Below, piece by piece: positions 24,762-32,323 of a DNA stretch of 32,706 nt. The notes below the pieces were generated by a model that had not been told where the DNA came from, made no database searches, and was given only the letters and a program-made list of their open reading frames with translations. The position numbers were made by a program, and so were the translations under genes. The number at the start of each line of letters is the position of its first letter. The first letter of the stretch is position 1. Source of the stretch: Gammaproteobacteria bacterium (lineage in GTDB: Bacteria; Pseudomonadota; Gammaproteobacteria; Pseudomonadales; Pseudohongiellaceae). The stretch is from positions 1 to 32,706 of the forward strand of contig CANHAR010000004.1 of the NCBI GenBank assembly GCA_947458495.1, read 5' to 3'.

Positions 24762-25180
24762 AGATCGACCTGCCGTGGTCGCCCCATCCACAGACCGGTA
24801 AACAGTATCGCCGCCACACCTGCCAGAATCATTGCAGGGTAAATCCGGTCATCCATGCTGCCGGGATCGGGGAACCAGCGTTCAAAAAAAATGGTGCCAA
24901 ACACATCCAGGCACATAGCGGGCGCTGTCAGAGCCGCTGCCGCATGGACTCGCCATTGTGGCGGCGTATTGAATAGTTTGAACACAGTCACCGCAGTCAA
25001 CGCTGAGCCTGCGAATCCGACAAGCAACCATATCCACAGCACCGTTGGTGCATTGCCAGCTTCTGTGCCACCAGGCCACCAGCTTCTGAATAGCAGCAAA
25101 AATCCCACCCAGCCTGCCAGTGAAATCACCATCATCCAAAAAATCTGCTGCTTGATGTTTATGTGTTTGGGCCTCAACAT
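24758..25180 (-). CDS. DUF5367-like membrane protein
   Basis: A 140-residue protein with four membrane spans, near 13-31, 47-67, 78-98 and 113-133. The third and fourth carry APAMCLDVFGTIFFERWFPD, the pattern I associate with DUF5367. AGGAG lies 9 bases before the ATG. It is divergent from a TetR regulator, a common pairing in which the membrane protein is repressed. Function unknown. Confidence 0.65.
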   Translation of the reverse strand: MLRPKHINIKQQIFWMMVISLAGWVGFLLLFRSWWPGGTEAGNAPTVLWIWLLVGFAGSALTAVTVFKLFNTPPQWRVHAAAALTAPAMCLDVFGTIFFERWFPDPGSMDDRIYPAMILAGVAAILFTGLWMGRPRQVDL

Positions 25181-25209
25181 GACCAGGTCTCCTGAAAATT
25201 GTAATGATT

Positions 25210-25242
25210 GCTACAGAAATTATCTTGTAGCAGGCGCTACAA
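25210..25242. promoter_or_regulatory. Candidate TetR operator, three half-sites
   Basis: TTGTAGCAGGCGCTACAA (25225-25242) has perfect 7-bp arms. A third half-site GCTACA lies at 25210-25215, so overlapping dyads are possible. The site lies between the divergent TetR and DUF5367-like genes. Confidence 0.6.
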
Positions 25243-25284
25243 TATTAAGCAAGAAAAAAGTGACATTGATGTGAGGGCGTGAGC

Positions 25285-25848
25285 GTGGCTAAAAGGCAAG
25301 TCAAGCGAGCAGAGGTGATTGATCTGCTCGCGGTGCATTTTCTGGACACTGGGTTAAGTGATACCGGATTGCGTCGGCTGGCGGAGGTGGCCGGCACCAG
25401 TGACCGGATGTTGTTGTACTATTTCGAGAACAAGGAGGAGTTGGTAGCCGCCGTCTTGACGCATATCGCGAGTGGTCTGAGTGCATCGTTGACGGATATG
25501 TTTGGCAACCGTCCTTTACCACCTTCAGCCTTGTTGGAAGCGTTGTGGGCGGCTGCAAAAAGTGAGGCGTTTAAACCTCATCTCAGGCTGTGGCTTGATC
25601 TGGCCGCCAATGCCAATCGGGGCGACCCCCTGTTGATATCCATAGCCCAAAAAATCAGTACTGGCTGGATAGACTGGATGGCAAACCTGCTCGATGTTCC
25701 CGAGGCGAACAAAGATGCGACAGCCGCTTTGATTCTGGCAACGGTAGATGGTCAGCTGGTGTTGTTTCCCGGTGAAATTGCGCGTGGTGAACATGCCATT
25801 CTGCAATTGATAGCCTTGTTCAGGGGGCAGGCCAAAGCTCAGGAATAA
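25285..25848 (+). CDS. TetR family regulator
   Basis: A 187-residue repressor. The HTH near residues 22-46 reads TGLRRLAEVAGTSDRMLLYYFENKEELVAAVL, the usual TetR core. The C-terminal ligand domain is variable and gives no ligand. GTG 25285 is chosen because GAGGG lies 7 bases upstream; GTG 25279 is an alternative. It probably binds the dyad at 25225-25242 and controls itself and the divergent membrane gene. Its last 10 bases overlap the convergent AraC-Ogt gene. Confidence 0.87.
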   Translation: MAKRQVKRAEVIDLLAVHFLDTGLSDTGLRRLAEVAGTSDRMLLYYFENKEELVAAVLTHIASGLSASLTDMFGNRPLPPSALLEALWAAAKSEAFKPHLRLWLDLAANANRGDPLLISIAQKISTGWIDWMANLLDVPEANKDATAALILATVDGQLVLFPGEIARGEHAILQLIALFRGQAKAQE

Positions 25849-26693
25849 TCGGCTACTCCATGTAGCGCCGTTGTTTCATAAAAGCGAATCACCTGTTTGC
25901 GCTGCTCTCCCCAACGATAACCGCCCAATGCGCCACTTTTGCGGATCACCCGATGGCATGGAATCAGTATCGCAACCGGGTTGGCGGCAATGGCATTGGC
26001 AACCGCCCGGGTGGCATTGGGCTTTTGTATGTGCTCCGCTACCCCGGAATAAGTCTGCGAGTCTCCGGGCGCGATTGCCAGCAAGGCACGCCAGACCGCT
26101 ACCTGAAAATTGCTGCCAGACACATGCAGAGGCATTGTTTCTGCGGGCGTCTCACCACGTAACAACCGGCAGATCGCGCTGGCGGTCATCTCGGTCTGTT
26201 GATGGTCTTCGACAATCACCGCGTTTGGCCATTGTGCCTGCAATCTCAAAATTTCTGCGTCTTTTCCGTCAGTCTCGGTAAACACTGCTTTGCAAATTCC
26301 ACGAGGTGTTTGTGCAATCAGCAATTCACCAAACGGAGTCATATGCAGCCCATAATTAATCTGCAGATCAAGACCGCCTTTTTTAAATTCCCCGGGTGTC
26401 ACCGCCTCCAGCGATACAAAGTGATCGTACAGTCTGGAACTGCTGCTGAGTCCGACTGATCCGGAAATATCCAATAAAGATCGTTGCGCGGACACCTGGC
26501 TCTTGGCCTTTTCCAGCGTGATGACTTGTAGAAACCGTTTTGGGCTAATGCCTGCCCATTGACAAAACAGGCGCTGAAAATGGAACGCACTCAGATGAAC
26601 ATGCGCTGCCACCTGCTCGAGGGTCGGCTGTTGCTCGACATGTTGGCTAAGAAAATCGATGGCCTTGGCAATGCGTTGGTAGTCATTCATCAT
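25839..26693 (-). CDS. AraC regulator fused to O6-methylguanine-DNA methyltransferase
   Basis: Bifunctional 284-residue protein. Residues 1-95 hold an AraC HTH pair (TLEQVAAHVHLSAFHFQRLFCQWAGISPKRFLQVITLEKAK). Residues 110-280 hold an Ogt-type suicide methyltransferase with the acceptor Cys246 in LIPCHRVIRKSGALGGYRWG. The Ada-type N-terminal zinc-cysteine domain that senses methylphosphotriesters is absent, so how it is switched on is unclear. Start is ATG 26693 or 26690, both without a clear Shine-Dalgarno site. A longer frame from 26777 would overlap the divergent glycosylase. It stands 71 bp from that gene, so the two make an alkylation-repair pair. Confidence 0.87.
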   Translation of the reverse strand: MMNDYQRIAKAIDFLSQHVEQQPTLEQVAAHVHLSAFHFQRLFCQWAGISPKRFLQVITLEKAKSQVSAQRSLLDISGSVGLSSSSRLYDHFVSLEAVTPGEFKKGGLDLQINYGLHMTPFGELLIAQTPRGICKAVFTETDGKDAEILRLQAQWPNAVIVEDHQQTEMTASAICRLLRGETPAETMPLHVSGSNFQVAVWRALLAIAPGDSQTYSGVAEHIQKPNATRAVANAIAANPVAILIPCHRVIRKSGALGGYRWGEQRKQVIRFYETTALHGVADYS

Positions 26694-26764
26694 GCGGGCA
26701 GTATGTAACGCGGGCTGCACGCTGTCGAACCGGATCTTGCGGTTTTTGGGGTAAGGGTAAGGGA

Positions 26765-27241
26765 ATGATGATGACAATCACACTGGATGATGAGCAAAAA
26801 ATCAAGGCTGTTACATATCTCAGTCGTCAAGACAAGAAACTGGCAGTACTGGTAGAAAGAGTCGGCGAGTGTCGACTCAGTGACAAGGGGCACCCTGACT
26901 TGTTTGGGACGCTGGTCGATGCCATCGTCAGCCAGCAGTTGTCCGTAAAAGCAGCTGCGACCATTTTTGGGCGCTTTTGTGGTTTGCTTGGCGCAGAGGA
27001 TAAAAAACCGCAGCCTGCGCAGATGTCTGGAGTGACAGAGCAGCAATTGCGCTCGGTTGGGTTATCCCGAGCAAAATCGCTGGCGGTGCTGGATCTGGCT
27101 GACAAAATTGAACAGGGCATTGTGTTGCCGTTAACAGTACTTGAGGCGATGCCAGACGAAGATGTTATTCAGAACCTGATTCAGGTGCGTGGTATCGGGC
27201 GCTGGAGTAGTGGTTTTTATCTGGATCTGCAGGGCAGGTGA
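26765..27241 (+). pseudogene. AlkA-like DNA-3-methyladenine glycosylase, C-terminally truncated
   Basis: A 158-residue HhH-GPD-type protein that looks cut short. DLFGTLVDAIVSQQLSVKAAATIFGRF and LSRAKSLAVLDLADKIEQG fit the AlkA/MAG2 family, and the helix-hairpin-helix VRGIGRW is present. In relatives the protein goes on for about 45-60 residues with a LPVDD segment that holds the catalytic Asp; here it stops after LDLQGR. No matching continuation is seen in the other frames downstream. The start has three ATGs in a row at 26765, 26768 and 26771, with AAGGG elements upstream. It may be a decayed gene or retain only DNA binding. Sequencing error cannot be excluded. Confidence 0.72.
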
Positions 27242-27362
27242 GTCAGGCTCCAGAGTGTGCGGCATTGAATGGATTGCCGGGGTTTGAACAGCCGTCCATT
27301 GACATCTGCATCATCGAACACCATGATCCGGTGAAATTTTATACAGTGGCAACCCTTCTCCT

Positions 27363-28826
27363 ATGTGCTCAACTACTACAGAAACCTTGCAGTCCATGAC
27401 TGATCGCGCCCAAACGCTCAAGCAACAGGGTGATCTGGCGGGAGCGTTGTCCGTTTACGAAACTGCAGTACAAGCCTGGCCTCAAAGCGCCGTCGCACAG
27501 CATAATCTGGCGTCAACGCTCGGTGATGTGGGCCGCTATGACGAATCTGCCAAAGCCGCCATGGCTGCTATCAAGCTCGGCATCCGTGCACCTGAAACGC
27601 GACTGGTTCTGGCCAGAGCACAGATGCATATCGGCCAACTGACCGCGGCGCAACTGGCATATCGAGAGGCAATCAGTCTGCGACCTGACATGCACACAGC
27701 GCTGTTTGAGCTGACACAACTGTTGTGGATGAGCAGTGCGGATCAGAACATAGCCTTGCAGCCCTTGGTCAACGCTGTGCGCGCTTATCCGATGTCGGCT
27801 GACTTGCATATGGCGCTGTCGCAGGCGCTGGAGTTCACCGGCGATAAACCCGGTGCGGTGCGGGTGATACTGGATCTGGCAACACGCAACGCGGCCGATG
27901 CCCGCATGATGGTGCGCGCCGCAGACCTGTTACTGGAAATAGGCAATCTGGAACATGGCCGCGAGCTGGCGATCCGGGCTTTTAATGCAGATCGTTCCTC
28001 ATTCCCGGCGGTGATGACTTTGGCGCGCGCGGCGTTGGCCTGTGGTGAAGCAGATGGCGCCGCGGCGGCAGTCACTGATGCACTCAACCGTCGCCCCTTT
28101 GACCAACACGCGCTGGCGCTGCAGGCCATGGTTTGGCGCATGACTGATAATCCCGGATTCGATGCTCTTTACGACTACAAGTCCATGGTCAGATCCTATT
28201 TGATTGAGCCGCCGGCCGGGTGGAGCACGCGGGCGGAATACCTGGCGGATCTGGCTGCAGAGTTAAAACAGTCACATCACTTTCGCACCCATCCATTTGG
28301 TCATTCTGTGCGGCAAGGCAGCCAGTTGCCCAATATTTTTACCGTTGGCACACCCGCCATTCAGGGCTTTCTGCAAGCATTGCAGGCACCAGTCAACGCG
28401 CACATTGAACACCTGGGTACCGGTGCTGATCCATTGCGCAGACGCAACACCGGGGCGTGGCAGATACAAGGCATCTGGTCAGTGATGTTGCGCCCGGGCG
28501 GCTTTCACGTGGATCACGTGCATCAGGAAGGCTGGTTGTCGTCGGCGTTTTATGTCGAGCTGCCGGACGTGGTCACAAAACCTGACGCCAGGACGGGGAG
28601 TGCGCAGGGGAAAAATAAAACGGAGGGCGGTGACTCAGCCAGGCAGGGCTGGATACGCTTCGGACAGCCAGGCTCACCGGTGCAGCCCGTGCAGACTGCA
28701 CAACACTTTGTGAAACCGGAACCCGGCATGTTGGTGCTGTTTCCATCGTACATGTGGCACGGTACGGTGCCATTTACCGGAAAGCAGTCCCGGTTGACGG
28801 TGGCAATGGATATTGTGCCTGTTTAA
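27363..28826 (+). CDS. TPR protein with putative 2OG-Fe(II) oxygenase domain
   Basis: A 487-residue cytoplasmic protein. Residues 10-240 form about six tetratricopeptide repeats (for example GDLAGALSVYETAVQAWPQSAVAQHNLASTL). The C-terminal third fits the putative 2OG-Fe(II) oxygenase family PF13759: iron ligands likely in FHVDHVHQEGW (near 380) and MWHGTVPF (near 464), with Arg near 477 for 2-oxoglutarate. A Gly/Ser/Lys-rich insert lies between two of its strands near 402-425. Such proteins are common in marine bacteria, with unknown substrates. No clear Shine-Dalgarno site precedes ATG 27363; ATG 27396 is an alternative. Confidence 0.82.
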   Translation: MCSTTTETLQSMTDRAQTLKQQGDLAGALSVYETAVQAWPQSAVAQHNLASTLGDVGRYDESAKAAMAAIKLGIRAPETRLVLARAQMHIGQLTAAQLAYREAISLRPDMHTALFELTQLLWMSSADQNIALQPLVNAVRAYPMSADLHMALSQALEFTGDKPGAVRVILDLATRNAADARMMVRAADLLLEIGNLEHGRELAIRAFNADRSSFPAVMTLARAALACGEADGAAAAVTDALNRRPFDQHALALQAMVWRMTDNPGFDALYDYKSMVRSYLIEPPAGWSTRAEYLADLAAELKQSHHFRTHPFGHSVRQGSQLPNIFTVGTPAIQGFLQALQAPVNAHIEHLGTGADPLRRRNTGAWQIQGIWSVMLRPGGFHVDHVHQEGWLSSAFYVELPDVVTKPDARTGSAQGKNKTEGGDSARQGWIRFGQPGSPVQPVQTAQHFVKPEPGMLVLFPSYMWHGTVPFTGKQSRLTVAMDIVPV

Positions 28827-28892
28827 GGCGTCCCGTCGAGGTCGCTTTGTGTCATACAACCCGTTTACGTTGGGGGTAAGCTGCAACAATAC

Positions 28893-28916
28893 GGTGGGCC
28901 ACATCAGCAGCCCACC
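28893..28916. terminator. Hairpin between convergent genes
   Basis: GGTGGGC (28893-28899) pairs with GCCCACC (28910-28916), with a 10-nt loop. It lies between the TPR/oxygenase stop and the phoD-type stop. There is no clear T tract. A second hairpin CTGCG-CTTA-CGCAG (28924-28937) overlaps the phoD-type stop. Confidence 0.35.
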
Positions 28917-28929
28917 ATGATGTCTGCGC

Positions 28930-30567
28930 TTACGCAGGGCGAATCATGTGTTCGCCAGCGTAACTCTCCAGTGGTGCAGCGGCTTCCACTGCATACTCCT
29001 GTTCAATCACCGTCGATACGTAGAAAAAGCCGGTAGAGACTTTTTCGCGGGTGATATCCAGCTCCATCCAGCCGCGTCCAAGGCCACGCATGTAACGCAT
29101 TTCCGGGCTGGCGCTCATAAAAGCTTCAACCAGTTGTGCTTCAGGCAATGGCATGAAGTTCTCAAAACCCGGTGAACTCACACTGGGAGTACCAAACTCA
29201 ACGGCAATTGCATCGCCTTCAGCGTCATGCAGGTCAAACGCCCAGGAACTATGAGTGTCGCCCGCCAGCACTACAACGTTGTTGCCGTGCTCCCGGAACA
29301 TGTCCAGAACCCGTTCACGATTGGCAGGATAACCATCCCACGCATCAAAGTTCAGCGGCAGGCCTAACTGGGCGCGTTCACGCAACATGCCGTATCGACT
29401 GCCCGCCACGGCATCGCGCACCTCGGGGGCAAATTCTTCATTGGCAACCTGCGGTATGTTCTTGCGGCCCATGATCACCTGCTGTCCGATGATCTGCCAG
29501 GGAATGCCCGCCTCAGCAGAGTTTCTGAGCTGTGCCGCCAGCCAGCTTTCCTGTTGAGCGCCGATGAGGGAGCGCGAATCGTCTGCCAATTGGCTGCGTA
29601 TCACATCGATGTTCATGTCGTGAGTCAGCTGCTCGTCGCGGCCCACCAGACGTGTGTCCATCATGATCAGCGACGCCAGATCACCAAGGTCAAAGCTGCG
29701 GTAGATAATGCCTTGCTCAATGTTGCTTTGCTCGCGAATCGGCATCCACTCATAAAAAGCCTGAATGGCAGTCAGACGACGTCCACCGAAGTCACCCTCA
29801 CCCTGGTCGGCATTGTGGTTCTCTGCGCCATCCTTGAAAGTGTTGTTGGTGATTTCGTGGTCATCCCACACACAGATAAACGGATGGGCCTGATGCACTG
29901 CCTGCAGGTCAGCATCACTGCGGTACAGGCCATAACGCATACGGTAATCTTCGATAGACACAATTTCGTGTATTGGCTGCACGTGGCGGCCTTTTTCCAG
30001 CATCAGCGGGTTGGCATAACCACCGTCGGCATATTCATAAATATAGTCACCCAGGTGCACCACCGCATCGCAGTCGCGCGCAGCAATTTCACGGTACACA
30101 TTGAAGTAGCCTTGCGGAAAGTTCGAGCACGACACCACGGCCAGTCGTGCCTGCTCCACGCCTGCCGCGGGCAGCGTGCGGGTGCGGCCGATCGGACTGC
30201 TCACCCCTTGGGCATTAAAGCGGTAAAAATAGCTTTGCCCTGGCTCAAGTCCGGTGGCATCTATTTTGAGGGTGAAATCGCGCTCAGGTCCGGTGCTCGC
30301 GAGGCCATTGGCCACGATATTGGAAAAGCGCTGATCACTGGCGACTTGCCATTCCAGCTCAATCGACTCGGGCTGGCCGCTGCCGGGCAGAACCCGCGTC
30401 CACAAAATGACACGGTCCTGTAACGGATCACCGCTGGCAACGCCGTGAGTAAAGTGGGCAGGTGCTGCCGCCAGCAGTGGCCGACCACGCACAGCCAAGC
30501 TCCCCAGCATGACGGCAGATACCGCCAGAAAACGTCGTCGGTTCAATTGAAGTAAATTGTGTGACAT
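28930..30567 (-). CDS. Alkaline phosphatase D (PhoD) family, Tat-exported
   Basis: A 545-residue phosphodiesterase/phosphatase that should act outside the cytoplasm on organic phosphates. The N terminus has a twin-arginine signal, NRRRFLAVSAVMLG, as in known PhoD. Residues 45-140 form the PhoD N-terminal beta domain (FTHGVASGDPLQDRVILWTRV), and the rest is the metal-binding core: VVHLGDYIYEYA, VWDDHEITNNT, MMDTRLVGRDEQ and VVLAGDTHSSWAFDL. GGGAG lies about 9-10 bases before ATG 30567. PhoD enzymes use Fe and Ca and do not need high zinc, useful in phosphate-poor sea water. No PHO box is seen. Confidence 0.9.
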   Translation of the reverse strand: MSHNLLQLNRRRFLAVSAVMLGSLAVRGRPLLAAAPAHFTHGVASGDPLQDRVILWTRVLPGSGQPESIELEWQVASDQRFSNIVANGLASTGPERDFTLKIDATGLEPGQSYFYRFNAQGVSSPIGRTRTLPAAGVEQARLAVVSCSNFPQGYFNVYREIAARDCDAVVHLGDYIYEYADGGYANPLMLEKGRHVQPIHEIVSIEDYRMRYGLYRSDADLQAVHQAHPFICVWDDHEITNNTFKDGAENHNADQGEGDFGGRRLTAIQAFYEWMPIREQSNIEQGIIYRSFDLGDLASLIMMDTRLVGRDEQLTHDMNIDVIRSQLADDSRSLIGAQQESWLAAQLRNSAEAGIPWQIIGQQVIMGRKNIPQVANEEFAPEVRDAVAGSRYGMLRERAQLGLPLNFDAWDGYPANRERVLDMFREHGNNVVVLAGDTHSSWAFDLHDAEGDAIAVEFGTPSVSSPGFENFMPLPEAQLVEAFMSASPEMRYMRGLGRGWMELDITREKVSTGFFYVSTVIEQEYAVEAAAPLESYAGEHMIRPA

Positions 30568-30666
30568 GGACACGTGCTCCCGCAGTAAGGTGTAGCGCAA
30601 TATGCTGACACCTTACAACGACAAATTAGTGACAGCAATGAAGTCCGCATCACAGTGGATGATCGG

Positions 30667-30888
30667 TCAGAGACGATCAACAGAGACCAGTTTGTTGTTG
30701 TCATCGATGGTCAGCCGGAAGCTGCCCTGAATTCCATAGTGGCTTACAAAGCGTTGCAGAATGGCGGATGGGAACTGTACTTTCCGGCCATCGCGGGCGG
30801 TGCAGATCACCTGACGGACCGCTCCCTGGTAGTGACGCTGGTACTGTTCCGGTGAAATGTTGAGGTCAACAATGACAAATTTGGACAT
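30667..30888 (-). CDS. DUF2835 family protein
   Basis: A 73-residue protein of the DUF2835 family, found mostly in gammaproteobacteria. The sequence YQRHYQGAVRQVICTARDGRKVQFPSAILQRFVSHYGIQGSFRLTIDDNNKLVSVDRL matches the whole family length. No function is known. It follows the YqaA-like gene after 15 bp and is probably in its operon. Confidence 0.88.
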   Translation of the reverse strand: MSKFVIVDLNISPEQYQRHYQGAVRQVICTARDGRKVQFPSAILQRFVSHYGIQGSFRLTIDDNNKLVSVDRL

Positions 30889-30903
30889 GAATTTTTAGTC
30901 TGG

Positions 30904-31332
30904 TTAAGGTTGTAGCAGGCGACTTGCCATGTAAATCACCACAGCGTAGCGCAGACCTTTGCCTGTCGCCACCAGCATCAGGAACATCACAAAACGCACG
31001 CGCAGAACTCCGGCAACCAGGGTCAACGGATCGCCGACGACGGGTAACCATGCCAGCAACAGGCTCCAGCTACCGTAGCGCCGAAAGTGCGTCTGTGCGG
31101 TTTCCAGTTGCAGTGGTGTCACCGGGAACCAGCGTTTATGCTGAAATTTTCCAATCTCCCACCCGATAGCCCAGTTCACACAGGATCCCAGCGTGTTGCC
31201 TATGGTGGCTGCCAGCCATAACAGCCAGGGTGTGTATCCCTGCTGAAACAGCGCTACCAGCAAGAGTTCAGACGAGGCGGGGAACAGGCTGGCTGCAATA
31301 AAGCCGCTGAATACCAAAGAGAGATAAATCAC
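30904..31332 (-). CDS. YqaA/DedA-like membrane protein
   Basis: A 142-residue inner-membrane protein of the SNARE-associated/DedA superfamily. It has FIAASLFPASSELLLVALF, GNTLGSCVNWAIGWEIGKF, and LLLAWLPVVGDPLTLVAGVLRV, the YqaA signature segments, with four spans. DedA relatives affect lipid and proton homeostasis. It lies 28 bp after the dehydrogenase gene and before the DUF2835 gene. Confidence 0.88.
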   Translation of the reverse strand: MIYLSLVFSGFIAASLFPASSELLLVALFQQGYTPWLLWLAATIGNTLGSCVNWAIGWEIGKFQHKRWFPVTPLQLETAQTHFRRYGSWSLLLAWLPVVGDPLTLVAGVLRVRFVMFLMLVATGKGLRYAVVIYMASRLLQP

Positions 31333-31360
31333 TGATACAGGGTCTCAAATACCAACATGG

Positions 31361-32323
31361 TCAAGATCTGTCCGCTTTGCGACAGTAACCCGGCTGGCGA
31401 AACTGGCGGAGATTGAGCACCGTTTTATCGATCAGGGTCTGCCGTGCTTCCGGGGTAATCCAGGCGTTGTGGGGCGTGACCATCAGATTCAGTGGCAGGG
31501 TCAGCGCATCCAGCAGGATATGTCCGTTGCGGGGAGGCTCCTGTGGTAAAACATCCACGCCGTAGCCACCTAGCGAACCGCCGGTTAATGCGTCCAGTGC
31601 AGCCTGATCGTCAACCAGTCCACCACGGGCACAATTGATCAGCAGACACCCGGGTTTTAACTGTTGCAGTAACGTGTGGTTGATCAAACCAAGCGTGTGT
31701 TCGTTCAGTGGGCAATGCAGGCTGAGCACATCGGCTTCAGGCGCCAGGTCTGCCAGCGCGGCGCGGGAATCGCTGGCTTCATAACCCGGACGGGCGCAAA
31801 AACTGACGCGCATGCCAAATGCCGCTGCCAGTTGAGCGACCCGTGTGCCGAGTTCGCCGCTGCCGACAATCACCAGATGTTTGCCTTCCAGTTGCAGGGT
31901 TGTGTGGTGCTGCAGACAAAAGTTGGTACTTTGTTGCCACAGACCTTTGCGCACATCGTTTTGGTATAAGGGCAATCGATTGGCCAGTGCCAGCATCAGC
32001 ATCATTGTGTGCTGTGCAACACTGGCGGTGCCGTAGGCACTGACATTGCGCACGGCTATGCCCAGCGTTTGCGCTGCCTCCAGATCCACATTGTTCATGC
32101 CAGTGGCGGTCACACAAATCAGTTTTAACAGCGGTAAGGCCTGCAGTGTTGCCGCATCCAGCCGAACCTTGTTGCTGATGGCGATGTCAGCGCCGTCTAA
32201 ACGCCCGACACAGTCTGCCGTGTTTGAGTACTCATACAGAACCAGTTCATCAACACAGGTGCGCAGGCCGGAAAAATCGATGCCCGCGCCCATGCTGGCG
32301 GTATCCAGAAACACGGCTTTCAT
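31361..32323 (-). CDS. D-2-hydroxyacid dehydrogenase (glycerate/hydroxypyruvate-type)
   Basis: A 320-residue NAD(P)-dependent dehydrogenase. The Rossmann motif is VIVGSGELGTR (near 150), and the catalytic set is Arg in NCARGGLVD, Glu in PQEPP and His in TPHNAW. The length and the NISAYGT-like NVSAYGTASVAQHTMMLMLALANRL segment put it near HprA-type glycerate dehydrogenases. Substrate is likely hydroxypyruvate or glyoxylate. Its ATG overlaps the sulfatase stop in ATGA, so it is coupled to it. Confidence 0.87.
   Translation of the reverse strand: MKAVFLDTASMGAGIDFSGLRTCVDELVLYEYSNTADCVGRLDGADIAISNKVRLDAATLQALPLLKLICVTATGMNNVDLEAAQTLGIAVRNVSAYGTASVAQHTMMLMLALANRLPLYQNDVRKGLWQQSTNFCLQHHTTLQLEGKHLVIVGSGELGTRVAQLAAAFGMRVSFCARPGYEASDSRAALADLAPEADVLSLHCPLNEHTLGLINHTLLQQLKPGCLLINCARGGLVDDQAALDALTGGSLGGYGVDVLPQEPPRNGHILLDALTLPLNLMVTPHNAWITPEARQTLIDKTVLNLRQFRQPGYCRKADRS

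Noticed and set aside
27299-27327. TTGACA promoter before the TPR/oxygenase gene
   Set aside because: TTGACA at 27299 is followed after 17 bp by only CATGAT, and TATAC at 27341 is too far; not strong enough to list.
29554-30423. 289-codon frame on the plus strand
   Set aside because: Antisense to the PhoD-type gene with its conserved metal motifs; a shadow frame.
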